A DNA stretch of 64,000 nt from Bacillus sp. CGMCC 1.16541. GTDB lineage: Bacteria > Bacillota > Bacilli > Bacillales > Bacillaceae_H. The translations under genes and the position numbers were made by a program. Below, piece after piece: positions 54,229 to 63,561 of this stretch (position 1 is the first letter of the stretch; every line of letters begins with the position of its first letter). The DNA lies in the NCBI RefSeq assembly GCF_003184905.1, contig NZ_KZ821206.1:113443-177442 (forward strand). Direction: 5' to 3'. Below the pieces are notes generated by a model, which had not been told where the DNA came from, did no database searches, and was given only the letters and a program-made list of their open reading frames with translations.

Positions 54229-54362
54229 AATCAATAATGTAGTATACAACAATCAGCTTAGAATGTAAACTAACTGATTTTATAGCACATAAATATTAGT
54301 GCCTTCATATAATGTTTATACGTGACTTTTCAAGTGATATCTACATCATAAGGAGGCGCACC

Positions 54363-54614
54363 ATGAACATCATTCAAAAAGTAGTGAATCATAAAGTTAA
54401 TAACATTAACGTAACAGAATTACTTAAATATAGTAAACAATACAACATTGCCCTTACAGAACAACAAGCAAAGGCATTAGTTTCAGTGATTAGAGAAAAA
54501 CCAATTGACATTTATAATGTAGCCGAACGCCGAGAACTCATCAAAAAAATTTCTCAAGTGACAAATCCCGAAACTGCTAAGAAAGTGAACGAACTGTTTC
54601 AACAGCTTATGTAA
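54363..54614 (+). CDS. yqfT: DUF2624 small protein YqfT
   Basis: An 83-aa helical protein from ATG 54363 behind AAGGAGG; the longer frame to 54312 has no site. It opens MNIIQKVVNHKVNNI and matches the DUF2624 type found beside nfo in Bacillus. Function unknown. Confidence 0.8.
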   Translation: MNIIQKVVNHKVNNINVTELLKYSKQYNIALTEQQAKALVSVIREKPIDIYNVAERRELIKKISQVTNPETAKKVNELFQQLM

Positions 54615-54616
54615 AA

Positions 54617-54664
54617 AAGGTTGAGCGAAAAAGCTTATTAGTTTCTTTTTCGCTCAACCTTTTT
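54617..54664. terminator. Shared terminator of yqfT and nfo
   Basis: AAAAGGTTGAGCGAAAAAG pairs with CTTTTTCGCTCAACCTTTT around an 11-nt loop, with A/T tracts at both ends. Confidence 0.93.
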
Positions 54665-55553
54665 ATTGCATTAACTTTTCTTGTAATGTGGAATCAAATG
54701 TTTTAGCTTTTAACATCTCAATTTCTAGTTTGTAAGGTGGCTTTTTGTTCTTTTTATCTTCTCCTACATACGGTGTTTCTAAAATTTTAGGAACACTTGT
54801 TAAAGAATCGTGATGAACAATGTAGTTAAGTGCATCAAAACCAATGTGACCAAAGCCAATGTTTTCATGACGATCTTTTTTTGCTCCACAAACGTTCTTA
54901 CTATCGTTCACATGTAACACTTTAATTCGGTCAATTCCAACGATTTTATCGAATTGATTTAACACTCCATCAAAATCATTGACGATGTCATATCCTGCAT
55001 CATGAACGTGGCATGTATCAAAGCAAACCGATAACTTTTCATTATGTGTAACACCATCAATGATCATAGCTAATTCTTCAAAGCTACGTCCGCACTCAGA
55101 CCCTTTGCCGGCCATTGTTTCTAACGCAATTTGCACTTCCTGTTCAGGTATTAGCACTTCATTTAGTCCTTCAATAATACGTTTAATCCCTACTTCTGCT
55201 CCCGCTCCTACATGCGCTCCTGGATGAAGCACAATTTGTTTTGCACCAATGGCTGCTGTACGGTGGATTTCAGATGCAAGAAATTCTATACCTAATTCGA
55301 ATGTAGCTGGGTTTGTTGTGTTTCCAATATTAATAATATAAGGAGCATGAACAATAATGTCACTCATGCCATGTTCCATCATGTGCTTGAGTCCTGCTTC
55401 AATGTTTAAGTCTTCAATTTTTTTACGACGAGTATTTTGTGGAGCACCTGTGTATACCATAAATGTATTTGCTCCGTATGAAGCTGCTTCTTCACTTGCT
55501 CCGAGTAACATTTTCTTTCCACTCATTGAAACATGAGAGCCGATTTTCAACAT
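54663..55553 (-). CDS. nfo: Endonuclease IV (AP endonuclease)
   Basis: Cleaves DNA at abasic sites in base excision repair. ATG 55553 behind AGAGGTG gives 296 aa. Zinc ligands are in [35 protein letters not shown] and VLHVNDSKN...[11 protein letters not shown], the full trinuclear set. In B. subtilis (yqfS) it acts in spores. Confidence 0.95.
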   Translation of the reverse strand: MLKIGSHVSMSGKKMLLGASEEAASYGANTFMVYTGAPQNTRRKKIEDLNIEAGLKHMMEHGMSDIIVHAPYIINIGNTTNPATFELGIEFLASEIHRTAAIGAKQIVLHPGAHVGAGAEVGIKRIIEGLNEVLIPEQEVQIALETMAGKGSECGRSFEELAMIIDGVTHNEKLSVCFDTCHVHDAGYDIVNDFDGVLNQFDKIVGIDRIKVLHVNDSKNVCGAKKDRHENIGFGHIGFDALNYIVHHDSLTSVPKILETPYVGEDKKNKKPPYKLEIEMLKAKTFDSTLQEKLMQ

Positions 55554-55650
55554 TTTGACACCTCTATCTATCATAAATAACAATCAAATAAAAACATGCT
55601 TATCTTACCATAAGCAAATAACAAGATTCAAAACTAAGAGCATACTACAT

Positions 55651-55704
55651 AAAATCCCTTGTCCTACAATCCACTTTAACGGGATGGTAAAAGCAAGGGA
55701 TTTT
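55651..55704 (-). terminator. Terminator of cshB
   Basis: AAAATCCCTTG (55651-55661) pairs with CAAGGGATTTT (55694-55704); a 32-nt loop, weak T run. Confidence 0.7.
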
Positions 55705-55733
55705 ATAGTCTCTTCTACAAGATAACCGATTAA

Positions 55734-57044
55734 TTATTTACGCTTTGTACGCTTTTGTCTCTTTACAAACTTATTAATTTCTTCTTGTCTTTTGCGCTTG
55801 TAACCTGGCTTTACTTTTTTAGGCTTTTGAATGAATCGTTGTGCTTGTACACTGACTTCATCTACTTGTTTTTGACGGTTTTTACGTCGATTACGATCAT
55901 CAAGGCTAATCCATTCTTCTTTTTGTAAATCTTTATTTACAAATTCGATTCCCATTTTCTCTAATCTTGCAATTGCATCTTCATCACTTGAATCATAAAG
56001 TGTCGCAGCGATTCCTGAGTAGCCAGCACGTGCTGTACGTCCTACACGGTGAATGTAAAAATCTAAATCAGATGGTAGCTCAAAGTTAATAACATGACTG
56101 ACCCCTTCAATATCAATTCCACGTGCAGCTAAATCTGTTGCTACTACATATTGAAACTCTAAGTCACTAATTTGCTTCATCATTTTCTTACGCTCACGTG
56201 GTGCTAAATCTCCGTGAATGCGGCCAACGCGTAAGCCTTTTTGCGCTAAGCTAGTTGCTACTTCTTCTGCCATTTTTTTCGTATTTGTAAAAACAATCGC
56301 TAAATATGGATTATATGATAGCAACATATTGTGCAAGAGGGTTAACTTATTTCGATGTCTAGTTGGAACTAGCACATGCTCAATTTTTGCAGCTGTTGCT
56401 TGTTTTGGAGCAACATGTGTATATTTAGGATTTGCCATGTATTTTTTTAAGAATGGCTTTAATTTTTCAGGGATTGTTGCAGAAAAGACCAGAATTTGTA
56501 GCTCTTCAGGCATACTAGATGCCACGATGTCTACATCTTCAATGAATCCCATATCAAGCATTAAATCCGCCTCATCAACAACTAATGATGATGTTGTATG
56601 AACAAACAATGCATTCTCTTGTACTAAATCTTTAATACGACCTGGCGTTCCAACAACTACTTGTGGCTGCGTTTTTAACTTCTCAATCGTACGTTGTTTA
56701 TCCGTACCACCAATGTAGCAACGAGCCGTTATTTGCTTGTCTTCTTCACAGAATTGAGTGACTTTTAACACTTCTTTATAAATCTGAGAAGCTAACTCTC
56801 TCGTAGGAGCTGTAATGACAACTTGTACTTCTTGCTTGCTTGAATCTACTTTTTCTAAAAGTGGAAGCAAATACGCATGTGTCTTACCCGTCCCTGTTTG
56901 AGACTGTCCAATTGCACTATCTCCCTTTAATAATGTTGGAATTAGACGCTCTTGGATCTCTGTTGGTTTATAAAAACCTAAATGTTTAATTGCATCTATT
57001 AAAAACGGTTGAAATTCAAAACGTTCAAAATTTGTTTTTTTCAT
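55734..57044 (-). CDS. cshB: DEAD-box RNA helicase CshB
   Basis: Unwinds RNA with ATP in ribosome assembly and mRNA turnover, and is important in the cold. Motifs: Q motif near 24-35, I SQTGTGKT (53-60), Ia PTRELA, II VDEADLM, III SAT, VI HRVGRTARAG. A 60-residue Lys/Arg-rich tail binds RNA. 436 aa, the size of CshB. Confidence 0.93.
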   Translation of the reverse strand: MKKTNFERFEFQPFLIDAIKHLGFYKPTEIQERLIPTLLKGDSAIGQSQTGTGKTHAYLLPLLEKVDSSKQEVQVVITAPTRELASQIYKEVLKVTQFCEEDKQITARCYIGGTDKQRTIEKLKTQPQVVVGTPGRIKDLVQENALFVHTTSSLVVDEADLMLDMGFIEDVDIVASSMPEELQILVFSATIPEKLKPFLKKYMANPKYTHVAPKQATAAKIEHVLVPTRHRNKLTLLHNMLLSYNPYLAIVFTNTKKMAEEVATSLAQKGLRVGRIHGDLAPRERKKMMKQISDLEFQYVVATDLAARGIDIEGVSHVINFELPSDLDFYIHRVGRTARAGYSGIAATLYDSSDEDAIARLEKMGIEFVNKDLQKEEWISLDDRNRRKNRQKQVDEVSVQAQRFIQKPKKVKPGYKRKRQEEINKFVKRQKRTKRK

Positions 57045-57328
57045 AACCTTCTCCTTTATCTTTCTTGCTCACGTTCAATTTTTTTAGCACAATATATCAT
57101 TATAGTCGATTTTAGCCTTTATGACTACTTCTCATTCATAATAATTGAGATAACCGACTCACTTTCTTCTTATTTCTTCTAACAAAGTTACGCACTTTGT
57201 ATTTTCACATAGTATATAGTAAATACATTGTGAATGAAACTTACAAAAAGTATAAGTTTCATTTTATGCTTCACACGCATAACATAGTATGAATGAATCT
57301 TATTACGATAAGGGGGTGCTTACCTTTG

Positions 57329-57889
57329 ATGAGGCGACAACCACCATTTCCTCCAAATATTCAAAGAGGCTTTCCACCACAACAATCATTTTACCCAACT
57401 AGGCAAATGATGAACCCACAAGGAATGAGTAGAGGACCAGGCGGTTTATTATCACGCATATTCGGTGGAGGTAGAGCCGTACCACCAGTGCAACAAATGA
57501 TGAACCCTGGCACATCGACCTCGATGTTAAGCAACTTACAAAACCTAGCCAATCCTTCTTCTATTAGCTCGATGATGGGCAATATTCAAAGAGTATTAAA
57601 AGTAGCAGAATCAATGGGACCCATGGTTCAACAATATGGTCCACTCGTTCGAAACCTTCCTTCGCTAATTAAAGTTTATCAAGCCTTAAGAACGAGCGAT
57701 GATTCTGAAGAAACGGTTTTAGAAGCAGAAACTGTTGATGTGACAGAAGACGCAAACGAAACAGAACAAGACACAACACCAGTAGGTATCGTCAGCACGT
57801 TACCAATGGATAACACTGATGCAACGTTTGAAGAAGAGTTCACTGTGCAACCTTCGAAAGGTTCTTCGACACCAAAGCTTTATATTTAA
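57329..57889 (+). CDS. yqfQ: YqfQ/VrrA-type protein
   Basis: The likely start is ATG 57329 (186 aa), after AGGGGGTG; TTG 57326 is an alternative. The N-terminus is Pro/Gln/Gly-rich (PPFPPNIQRGFPPQQ), a short helical region (85-130) follows, and the tail is acidic. It resembles YqfQ, whose B. anthracis counterpart vrrA holds the variable-number repeat used in typing. Function unknown; possibly spore or cell-surface related. Confidence 0.7.
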   Translation: MRRQPPFPPNIQRGFPPQQSFYPTRQMMNPQGMSRGPGGLLSRIFGGGRAVPPVQQMMNPGTSTSMLSNLQNLANPSSISSMMGNIQRVLKVAESMGPMVQQYGPLVRNLPSLIKVYQALRTSDDSEETVLEAETVDVTEDANETEQDTTPVGIVSTLPMDNTDATFEEEFTVQPSKGSSTPKLYI

Positions 57890-57924
57890 AGAAACAAGTT
57901 CAGAGTACAACGTATTACTCTACT

Positions 57925-57975
57925 TACATAAGCGGGAGACAAGAACTTACAAAGCTCTTGTCTCCCGCTTATGTA
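57925..57975. terminator. 20-bp perfect hairpin after yqfQ
   Basis: Arms 57925-57944 and 57956-57975 are exactly complementary around an 11-nt loop. No T run follows on either strand, so it may be a terminator of unusual type or an mRNA-end stabiliser. Confidence 0.7.
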
Positions 57976-58097
57976 TTAGGTGTTACACACGATTGGCTAG
58001 CTACATTATTTAATCTTTGTATTATTCAATGCTCTTTTATATAATAGATAAGAGTTTATTGTTACTCTTCAGAGTAAAATGAGGAGGATGCTATTAT

Positions 58098-59048
58098 ATG
58101 AAAGTAATGAAAATTGCACCACGTGGTTATTGTTATGGTGTTGTCGACGCAATGGTCATTGCACGCAACGCTGCTTTAGATAAATCACTGCCTAGACCGA
58201 TCTACATTCTTGGAATGATTGTTCATAATAAACATGTGACCGATGCGTTTGAAGAAGAAGGAATTATAACGTTAGATGGAGCAAATCGTCTTGAAATCCT
58301 TGATCAAATCAACAGTGGAACTGTTATCTTTACTGCTCATGGCGTATCACCTGAAGTAAAGAAACGTGCGAAAGAAAAAGGATTAACAACATTAGATGCA
58401 ACTTGTCCTGATGTAACAAAAACACACGACCTAATCCGTCAGAAAAAAGCAGAAGGCTATGAAGTCATCTATATTGGTAAAAAAGGACACCCTGAGCCTG
58501 AAGGTGCCCTCGGAGTTGCACCGGATATTGTCCATCTAATTGAAAAAGAAGCGGATGTTGAACAGCTAACTGTGAAAGCTAATAAAATCATTGTGACGAA
58601 CCAAACAACTATGAGCCAGTGGGATGTTGCTGATGTAATGGAAAAGGTAAAAGAACGTTTTCCTCATGCAGAAGTTCATAAAGAAATTTGTTTAGCTACT
58701 CAAGTTCGCCAAGAAGCAGTGGCTGAGCAAGCTGGCGATGCTGATGTAACCATTGTTGTTGGAGATCCAAAAAGTAATAACTCAAATCGCCTAGCGCAAG
58801 TATCAGAACAAATTGCAGGCACAAAAGCTTATCGTATTAGTGACTTATCCGAACTTGATATCGAGTGGCTAAAAGGCGCAGAAACAGTGGCTGTAACCTC
58901 AGGTGCATCTACACCAACACCTATTACAAAAGAGGTTATTTCGTTCTTAGATCAATTTGAATACGAAGACGAAACCACTTGGAAGCGCGAGCGAAATGTA
59001 CCGCTTTCAAAAATTTTACCTAAAGTAAAAGCAAAAAAAATGTCATAA
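58098..59048 (+). CDS. ispH: 4-hydroxy-3-methylbut-2-enyl diphosphate reductase (IspH)
   Basis: Last step of the MEP pathway, giving IPP and DMAPP. The 4Fe-4S ligands Cys12 (PRGYCYGV), Cys103 (DATCPDVT) and Cys198 (EICLAT) are present, as are TAHGVSPE and the TNQTTMS motif. GAGGAGG precedes ATG 58098. 316 aa, complete; in the same window as ispG, as in B. subtilis. Confidence 0.96.
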   Translation: MKVMKIAPRGYCYGVVDAMVIARNAALDKSLPRPIYILGMIVHNKHVTDAFEEEGIITLDGANRLEILDQINSGTVIFTAHGVSPEVKKRAKEKGLTTLDATCPDVTKTHDLIRQKKAEGYEVIYIGKKGHPEPEGALGVAPDIVHLIEKEADVEQLTVKANKIIVTNQTTMSQWDVADVMEKVKERFPHAEVHKEICLATQVRQEAVAEQAGDADVTIVVGDPKSNNSNRLAQVSEQIAGTKAYRISDLSELDIEWLKGAETVAVTSGASTPTPITKEVISFLDQFEYEDETTWKRERNVPLSKILPKVKAKKMS

Positions 59049-59096
59049 AAAAAGAAGCTGAATCAGGTGTATAACCTTTGGATTCGGCTTCTTTTT
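59044..59096 (+). terminator. Terminator of ispH
   Basis: AAAAAAGAAGC-GAATC pairs with GATTC-GCTTCTTTTTT with a mismatch; T6 at the end. May also serve yqfO on the minus strand. Confidence 0.88.
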
Positions 59097-59117
59097 TAGT
59101 TCGAATAATCATCCTTT

Positions 59118-60239
59118 TCACATGAATGTAAAAGGATTAGTATCTACTTCTGATGCAAAAATAGTACAATCAAAGTTCTTCTCTTTAAATATATTTTCTA
59201 ATACACGAACAACACCTTGTCGCATCACCTTTTCAACATGATGACCTGGATCAACAACATTCAATCCCATCATCATCGCATCGTGAGCGACGTGAAAATA
59301 GAGGTCTCCTGTAACATACGTATCTGCACCTTGAAACTTTGCATTGGTAATATACTTATTTCCGTCTCCACCAAGAACAGCTACTTTTCTCACTTTATCA
59401 TCTAAATCTCCTACTACGCGAACACCATCAACATCTAAGCATTTTTTCACATGTTGAGCAAACTCACGTAGTGTCATCTCGTGCTCTAATTGTCCAATTC
59501 TACCGAGGCCGTATGATTCTCCTTGATTATCAAGCGGATAAACATCGTAAGCGACTTCTTCATAAGGATGCGCTTGTTGCATAGCCTGAATAACTTTCTG
59601 TTGAATGTCTACTGGAATAATGGTTTCAATGCGTACTTCCTCAACTTGCTCCACCTTGCCTTGTTCTCCTATATAAGGATTTGTTCCTTCTAACGGCAAA
59701 AACGTTCCTGTACCTTCACTATTAAATGTACAATCACTATACTTACCAATATGACCTGCACCGGCCCTGCTCATTGCTTGTCTTACTTCATTTGCATGGC
59801 TTTTTGGAACAAACACAACTAGTTTTTTTAGTGTCACCGAACCTGTTGGAACGAGCACTTTTGTTTTTGTTAGTTGTAATGCCTCCGCTAAAAGGTCGTT
59901 TACGCCACCTTCAGCAATATCCAAATTAGTATGAGCGGCATACACAGCTATATCATGTTTGATACACTTTTCAACGATACGGCCTGAAGGTTGATCCGTC
60001 ACAATATTTTTCATCGGTCGAAAGATGGGTGGATGATGAGCAATAATTAAATCCACTTTTCGTTCAATTGCTTCATCCACAACTTCCTCAAGTACATCTA
60101 GTGTAACCATGACATTTCTTATCGTTTTGTTTAATGTCCCGATTTGAAGCCCAATTTTGTCTCCTTCCATCGCTAAATGTTTTGGAGAAAACGACTCAAA
60201 TGCTTGAATAACTTCAAATCCATTAGGTACTTTACTCAT
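59118..60239 (-). CDS. yqfO: NIF3-family metal-binding protein YqfO
   Basis: A 373-aa dinuclear-metal NIF3 protein. Metal ligands are in IIAHHPPIFRP (about 64-74), AAHTNLD and, at the C-terminus, GHHVEKV. An inserted PII-like domain (about 125-230) is typical of Bacillus members. Linked to GTP cyclohydrolase I type 2 in older names without proof. Its start overlaps trmK (ATGA). Confidence 0.9.
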   Translation of the reverse strand: MSKVPNGFEVIQAFESFSPKHLAMEGDKIGLQIGTLNKTIRNVMVTLDVLEEVVDEAIERKVDLIIAHHPPIFRPMKNIVTDQPSGRIVEKCIKHDIAVYAAHTNLDIAEGGVNDLLAEALQLTKTKVLVPTGSVTLKKLVVFVPKSHANEVRQAMSRAGAGHIGKYSDCTFNSEGTGTFLPLEGTNPYIGEQGKVEQVEEVRIETIIPVDIQQKVIQAMQQAHPYEEVAYDVYPLDNQGESYGLGRIGQLEHEMTLREFAQHVKKCLDVDGVRVVGDLDDKVRKVAVLGGDGNKYITNAKFQGADTYVTGDLYFHVAHDAMMMGLNVVDPGHHVEKVMRQGVVRVLENIFKEKNFDCTIFASEVDTNPFTFM

Positions 60240-60943
60240 TTTAACGCCTCCTTAATGAGTACAATGTCTTTTTCAAAGCGCTCTTTCTTTACCTTCCCTT
60301 CAGAAGATACCGCTCCTTGACTCAATTGCGCGACAATCTGTTCAGCGTGCTTCAATTCGTGGTTCCACTTCTTTTTAAAAACATCACTTTTACGTTTCAT
60401 TAAGATAGGCCCTAGCAACAGACCTGCTTCAACATTCCCACCATATACATCTAGGGGATTACCTTTTTCTGCGACAATGATCTCATAAATACGCCCATCA
60501 TCTTCTAAAACTTTTTCATCTATAATAGCCCATTGGTGGTCAATTAACCATTTTCGAATATTAGAAGCCCCAATATTAGGTTGTAATACTAATCGTTTGA
60601 CACCTTCTAATTTTTCCTTACCTTCTTCTAAAATGGTTCGAATGAGACTTCCACCCATACCTGCAATCGTAATACAATCCACTTCATTCGGTGAAATAAC
60701 GGCTAGTCCATTTCCTTTTCGTACCTCAATGACATGCTCTAAGTCTGTTTTCTTTACTTGCTCACGGGCAGATTGAAACGGGCCATCTGTAATTTCACCA
60801 GCGATAGCACCTTTTATATATCCATTTAGATAGGCATAACAAGGTAGATAGGCATGATCAGAGCCAATATCAGCAATCATGGATTTTGGAATAATTGATT
60901 TTACTACTTCTTCAAGACGTTTTGATAATTTTAATTCATTCAT
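60236..60943 (-). CDS. trmK: tRNA (adenine-22-N1)-methyltransferase TrmK
   Basis: A 235-aa Rossmann methyltransferase that modifies A22 in the tRNA D-loop. SAM motif MIADIGSDHAYLPCY (about 23-37), GEITDGPFQSAREQV, and VDCITIAGMGGSLI with NPPF-like LQPNIG. Cotranscribed with yqfO downstream, as in B. subtilis (yqfN). Confidence 0.93.
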   Translation of the reverse strand: MNELKLSKRLEEVVKSIIPKSMIADIGSDHAYLPCYAYLNGYIKGAIAGEITDGPFQSAREQVKKTDLEHVIEVRKGNGLAVISPNEVDCITIAGMGGSLIRTILEEGKEKLEGVKRLVLQPNIGASNIRKWLIDHQWAIIDEKVLEDDGRIYEIIVAEKGNPLDVYGGNVEAGLLLGPILMKRKSDVFKKKWNHELKHAEQIVAQLSQGAVSSEGKVKKERFEKDIVLIKEALK

Positions 60944-61097
60944 ACATTCACCTATTTTTCATTTTATCTCCTTATGATAAACGTTCCAAAAAACACTTTC
61001 AAGAAGAGTATCTACATTTCATTTTTACAGGAAGAGGCAAAGGGTCTAAATAACGATTTTTAACGTGTTCTACTGTTTGAGAAACTTAAATGAATAT

Positions 61098-61133
61098 ATA
61101 AAAACAAGCCCTTCCATTTACAGAAGAGCTTGT
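61098..61133 (-). terminator. Terminator of cccA
   Basis: ACAAGC-CTTC (61104-61114) pairs with GAAG-GCTTGT (61123-61133) with one mismatch; TTTTTAT on the minus strand. Confidence 0.88.
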
Positions 61134-61153
61134 CCGGCTTTCACACTTTGAAA

Positions 61154-61513
61154 CTATTTAATTTCAGCTAACCACGCTGCCATTTCCTCGGCTTTTTCTG
61201 CAGGAACTAAACCACCTGGCATTGAGCCTTTACCATTCACAACAATATCAGCAATTTCTTCTTGAGATAGCTTGTCACCAACACCCTTAAGTGCTGGACC
61301 GACACCACCTTGATATTGGTCCCCATGACATCCAATACAGCTCTGCTGATAAATCTCTTCTGGTGTTGCATCTGCTGTTTCTGTTTCTTTTCCGCCTTCT
61401 GCCTCGTCAGCCATTTGCTTTGCGTTATCAAGACCATTGAACGAAAGAAGAAACATAAGTCCAACACCAAAAACCATAATTAGAAAAAATGGTACGAGTG
61501 GATTTCGATTCAT
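61154..61513 (-). CDS. cccA: Cytochrome c-550
   Basis: ATG 61513 behind AAAGGAGG gives 119 aa. One N-terminal membrane anchor (6-25), an acidic linker, and a class I haem domain with CIGCHG near 58-62 and the axial Met in GSMPGGLV. It carries electrons outside the membrane in respiration. Between trmK and sigA as in B. subtilis. Confidence 0.94.
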   Translation of the reverse strand: MNRNPLVPFFLIMVFGVGLMFLLSFNGLDNAKQMADEAEGGKETETADATPEEIYQQSCIGCHGDQYQGGVGPALKGVGDKLSQEEIADIVVNGKGSMPGGLVPAEKAEEMAAWLAEIK

Positions 61514-61647
61514 TTTTATACCTCCTTTTATGTATAGACCGTGACTAATAAATATGAACACATAGTATAAACACCCTCTATTTTACTTCAAAATAGATGT
61601 TAGTGAAAGCCTTTTATTAACATTATCTTCAATTTCACCAATTAGAC

Positions 61648-61688
61648 AAAAATCGTAACCGCCCTATATGTATGCGGTTACGATTTTT
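61648..61688. terminator. Terminator of the acyl-CoA dehydrogenase gene
   Basis: A perfect 15-bp stem (61648-61662 with 61674-61688), T5 or more on both strands. Confidence 0.93.
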
Positions 61689-61704
61689 TATGGTAAGTAT
61701 AAGG

Positions 61705-62844
61705 TTAACAACCTACTTGTCTAGCAATTACCATACGCTGAATTTCAGATGTTCCTTCGCCAATCTCTAAAAGCTTAGCATCACGCATATATCTCTCAAC
61801 TTGATATTCTCTCATATAGCCATATCCACCATGAATTTGAACAGCCTCACTCGTTACTTGCATACACATCTCAGAGGCAAATAATTTACACATAGACGCT
61901 TCTTTCGTAAAAGGACGACCTTGGTCTTTTAACCATGCTGCTTTATGCACCATGTTTCTAGCTAGCTCAATTTTCATTGCCATATCCGCTAATTTAAATT
62001 GAATCGCTTGGAAAGTTGACAACGATCGACCAAACTGTTTACGCTCTTGTGCATATTGCAATGCTCGTTCATATGCTGCTTGAGCAACTCCTACCGCCAT
62101 CGCTCCAATCCCAATTCGCCCACCATCAAGCGTAACAAGGAATTGCTTAAAGCCTTCGCCACGCTTTCCTAGTAAATTCTCTTGTGGCACTCTCACGTCT
62201 TCTAAAACTAATTCAGTTGTGTTTGAAGCATGTAGACCCATTTTTTCATAATTATCGATTACAGTAAATCCTGGTGCGTCTGTTGGGGTGATAATTGCAG
62301 AGATTTCTTTCTTATCTCCATCTCGACCAGTAATAGCTGTTAGTGCTAAAAATTTCGCATAACTTGCATTCGTAATGTAGCACTTACTACCATTTAAAAT
62401 AAAGTCGGATCCATCTTCAATTGCTTCTGTTTGTGTTCCACCTGCATCACTTCCAGCGTTGGGTTCCGTTAACCCGAACGCTCCGAATGACTCACCTGTA
62501 CATAAAGGTGTTAAATACTTTTGTTTTTGCTCCTCTGTACCAAATAAATAAATTGGAGCTCCCCCTAATGAAACATGTGCTGAGTATGTAATACCCGTCG
62601 AACCACAAGCACGACTCAACTCTTCAACAACAATTGCAAAACTTACAGTGTCTGCTCCCCCACCACCGTACTCTTCAGGAAAAGGAAGACCCATAATTCC
62701 AAGCTCACTTAATTGCTTAAACGCTTCAATCGGAAATGCTTTTTCCTTATCACGCTGTTCTGCCCCTGGTGCTACCACTTCTTCAGCAAACTCTCGAATC
62801 GTTCGTTGAATCATCTTTTGTTCAGTTGTCAAATCGAAATTCAT
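61705..62844 (-). CDS. Acyl-CoA dehydrogenase
   Basis: FAD enzyme that forms the 2,3-double bond in acyl-CoA. ATG 62844 lies six bases after AGGGGG (ATG 62850 is flush). The 379 aa include FAD motif FGLTEPNAGSDAGG (about 120-133), CYITNASYA and the C-terminal EIGEGTSEIQRMVIAR, whose Glu is the catalytic base in short- and branched-chain types. Chain length is not decidable. Its place between cccA and sigA is not that of B. subtilis; a cre-like site suggests glucose repression. Confidence 0.92.
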   Translation of the reverse strand: MNFDLTTEQKMIQRTIREFAEEVVAPGAEQRDKEKAFPIEAFKQLSELGIMGLPFPEEYGGGGADTVSFAIVVEELSRACGSTGITYSAHVSLGGAPIYLFGTEEQKQKYLTPLCTGESFGAFGLTEPNAGSDAGGTQTEAIEDGSDFILNGSKCYITNASYAKFLALTAITGRDGDKKEISAIITPTDAPGFTVIDNYEKMGLHASNTTELVLEDVRVPQENLLGKRGEGFKQFLVTLDGGRIGIGAMAVGVAQAAYERALQYAQERKQFGRSLSTFQAIQFKLADMAMKIELARNMVHKAAWLKDQGRPFTKEASMCKLFASEMCMQVTSEAVQIHGGYGYMREYQVERYMRDAKLLEIGEGTSEIQRMVIARQVGC

Positions 62845-62863
62845 AGCCATCCCCCTAATGTAC

Positions 62864-62877
62864 TGAATACGTTTACA
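62864..62877. promoter_or_regulatory. cre-like CcpA site over the acyl-CoA dehydrogenase start region
   Basis: TGAATACGTTTACA matches the cre consensus TGWAANCGNTNWCA with one mismatch. It lies over the predicted transcription start, about 20 nt before ATG 62844. Confidence 0.65.
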
Positions 62878-62882
62878 ATCTA

Positions 62883-62912
62883 ATTATATAGTATAATTAT
62901 TAATTTTCTCAA
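62883..62912 (-). promoter_or_regulatory. Predicted promoter of the acyl-CoA dehydrogenase gene
   Basis: TTGAGA (62907-62912), an 18-bp spacer and TATAAT (62883-62888) on the minus strand. Confidence 0.65.
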
Positions 62913-62939
62913 CTTTTAAAACAATTTTAATATTTCGTG

Positions 62940-63479
62940 TTATAATAAAAGTGAAATTAAGATGATAACGATTCCAATTACACTAGCAATTATAAAATAA
63001 GACAACTGAAATTTTTTGCCCAAAGCTAACCAAAGAAGGCAGTGAATAAAGATTACTACCTTGACTATACCTGGTGAATCATAAAAATACATTTGCACCA
63101 TTTTATGGGATTGCACTAATAGTAAAAGTGCACTTACCGTTAATCCAGTATGTAAAAACACCCCTTCTTTACGGTAGAAAATACTGCTTAAAAAGCTAAT
63201 TAGGATAAAAATACTACTTAAGACCATTTGCAAAACGAATGACAATTCAGTAAAATAAATGACAAGTAGTTCAAATGGTAAAAAAAGCAAAATAAACAAA
63301 AGATGTAACTTGTTAAAACGTGTTAAGCAGCTATACGAGCCGTACTGATTTTCATCTCTCTCACCTTTTGTATACAACATCAATAAATAATCACAATAAT
63401 GTTCAGGAAGTATTTTACTTTCTTTCCATATTTGTATTTCATTTATAATTAATTTATTTTTATCTGTATTCTTTGACAT
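62940..63479 (-). CDS. Hypothetical membrane protein downstream of sigA
   Basis: ATG 63479 with GGAGTG upstream gives 179 aa. A cytoplasmic head (1-60) with WKESKILPEHYCDYLLMLY, then about five to six hydrophobic segments. No family is recognised. Its ribosome site directly follows the T run of the sigA terminator, and a promoter is predicted inside that terminator. AT-rich; not part of the B. subtilis order. Confidence 0.75.
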   Translation of the reverse strand: MSKNTDKNKLIINEIQIWKESKILPEHYCDYLLMLYTKGERDENQYGSYSCLTRFNKLHLLFILLFLPFELLVIYFTELSFVLQMVLSSIFILISFLSSIFYRKEGVFLHTGLTVSALLLLVQSHKMVQMYFYDSPGIVKVVIFIHCLLWLALGKKFQLSYFIIASVIGIVIILISLLL

Positions 63480-63489
63480 TTGTCTCACT

Positions 63490-63533
63490 CCAAAAAAAAG
63501 TGATTTACCCCTATCATAAGGAGTAAACCACTT
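63490..63533 (-). terminator. Terminator of sigA
   Basis: A 14-bp stem (63498-63511 with 63520-63533, two wobble pairs), about 8-nt loop and T8 on the minus strand. Confidence 0.9.
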
Positions 63534-63541
63534 CATGTAAA
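63513..63541 (-). promoter_or_regulatory. Predicted sigma-A promoter embedded in the sigA terminator
   Basis: TTTACA (63536-63541), an exact 17-bp spacer and TATGAT (63513-63518) on the minus strand. The -10 lies in the hairpin loop and the spacer over the left arm. Confidence 0.55.
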
Positions 63542-63561
63542 TAACAAACCAAATATAATGT

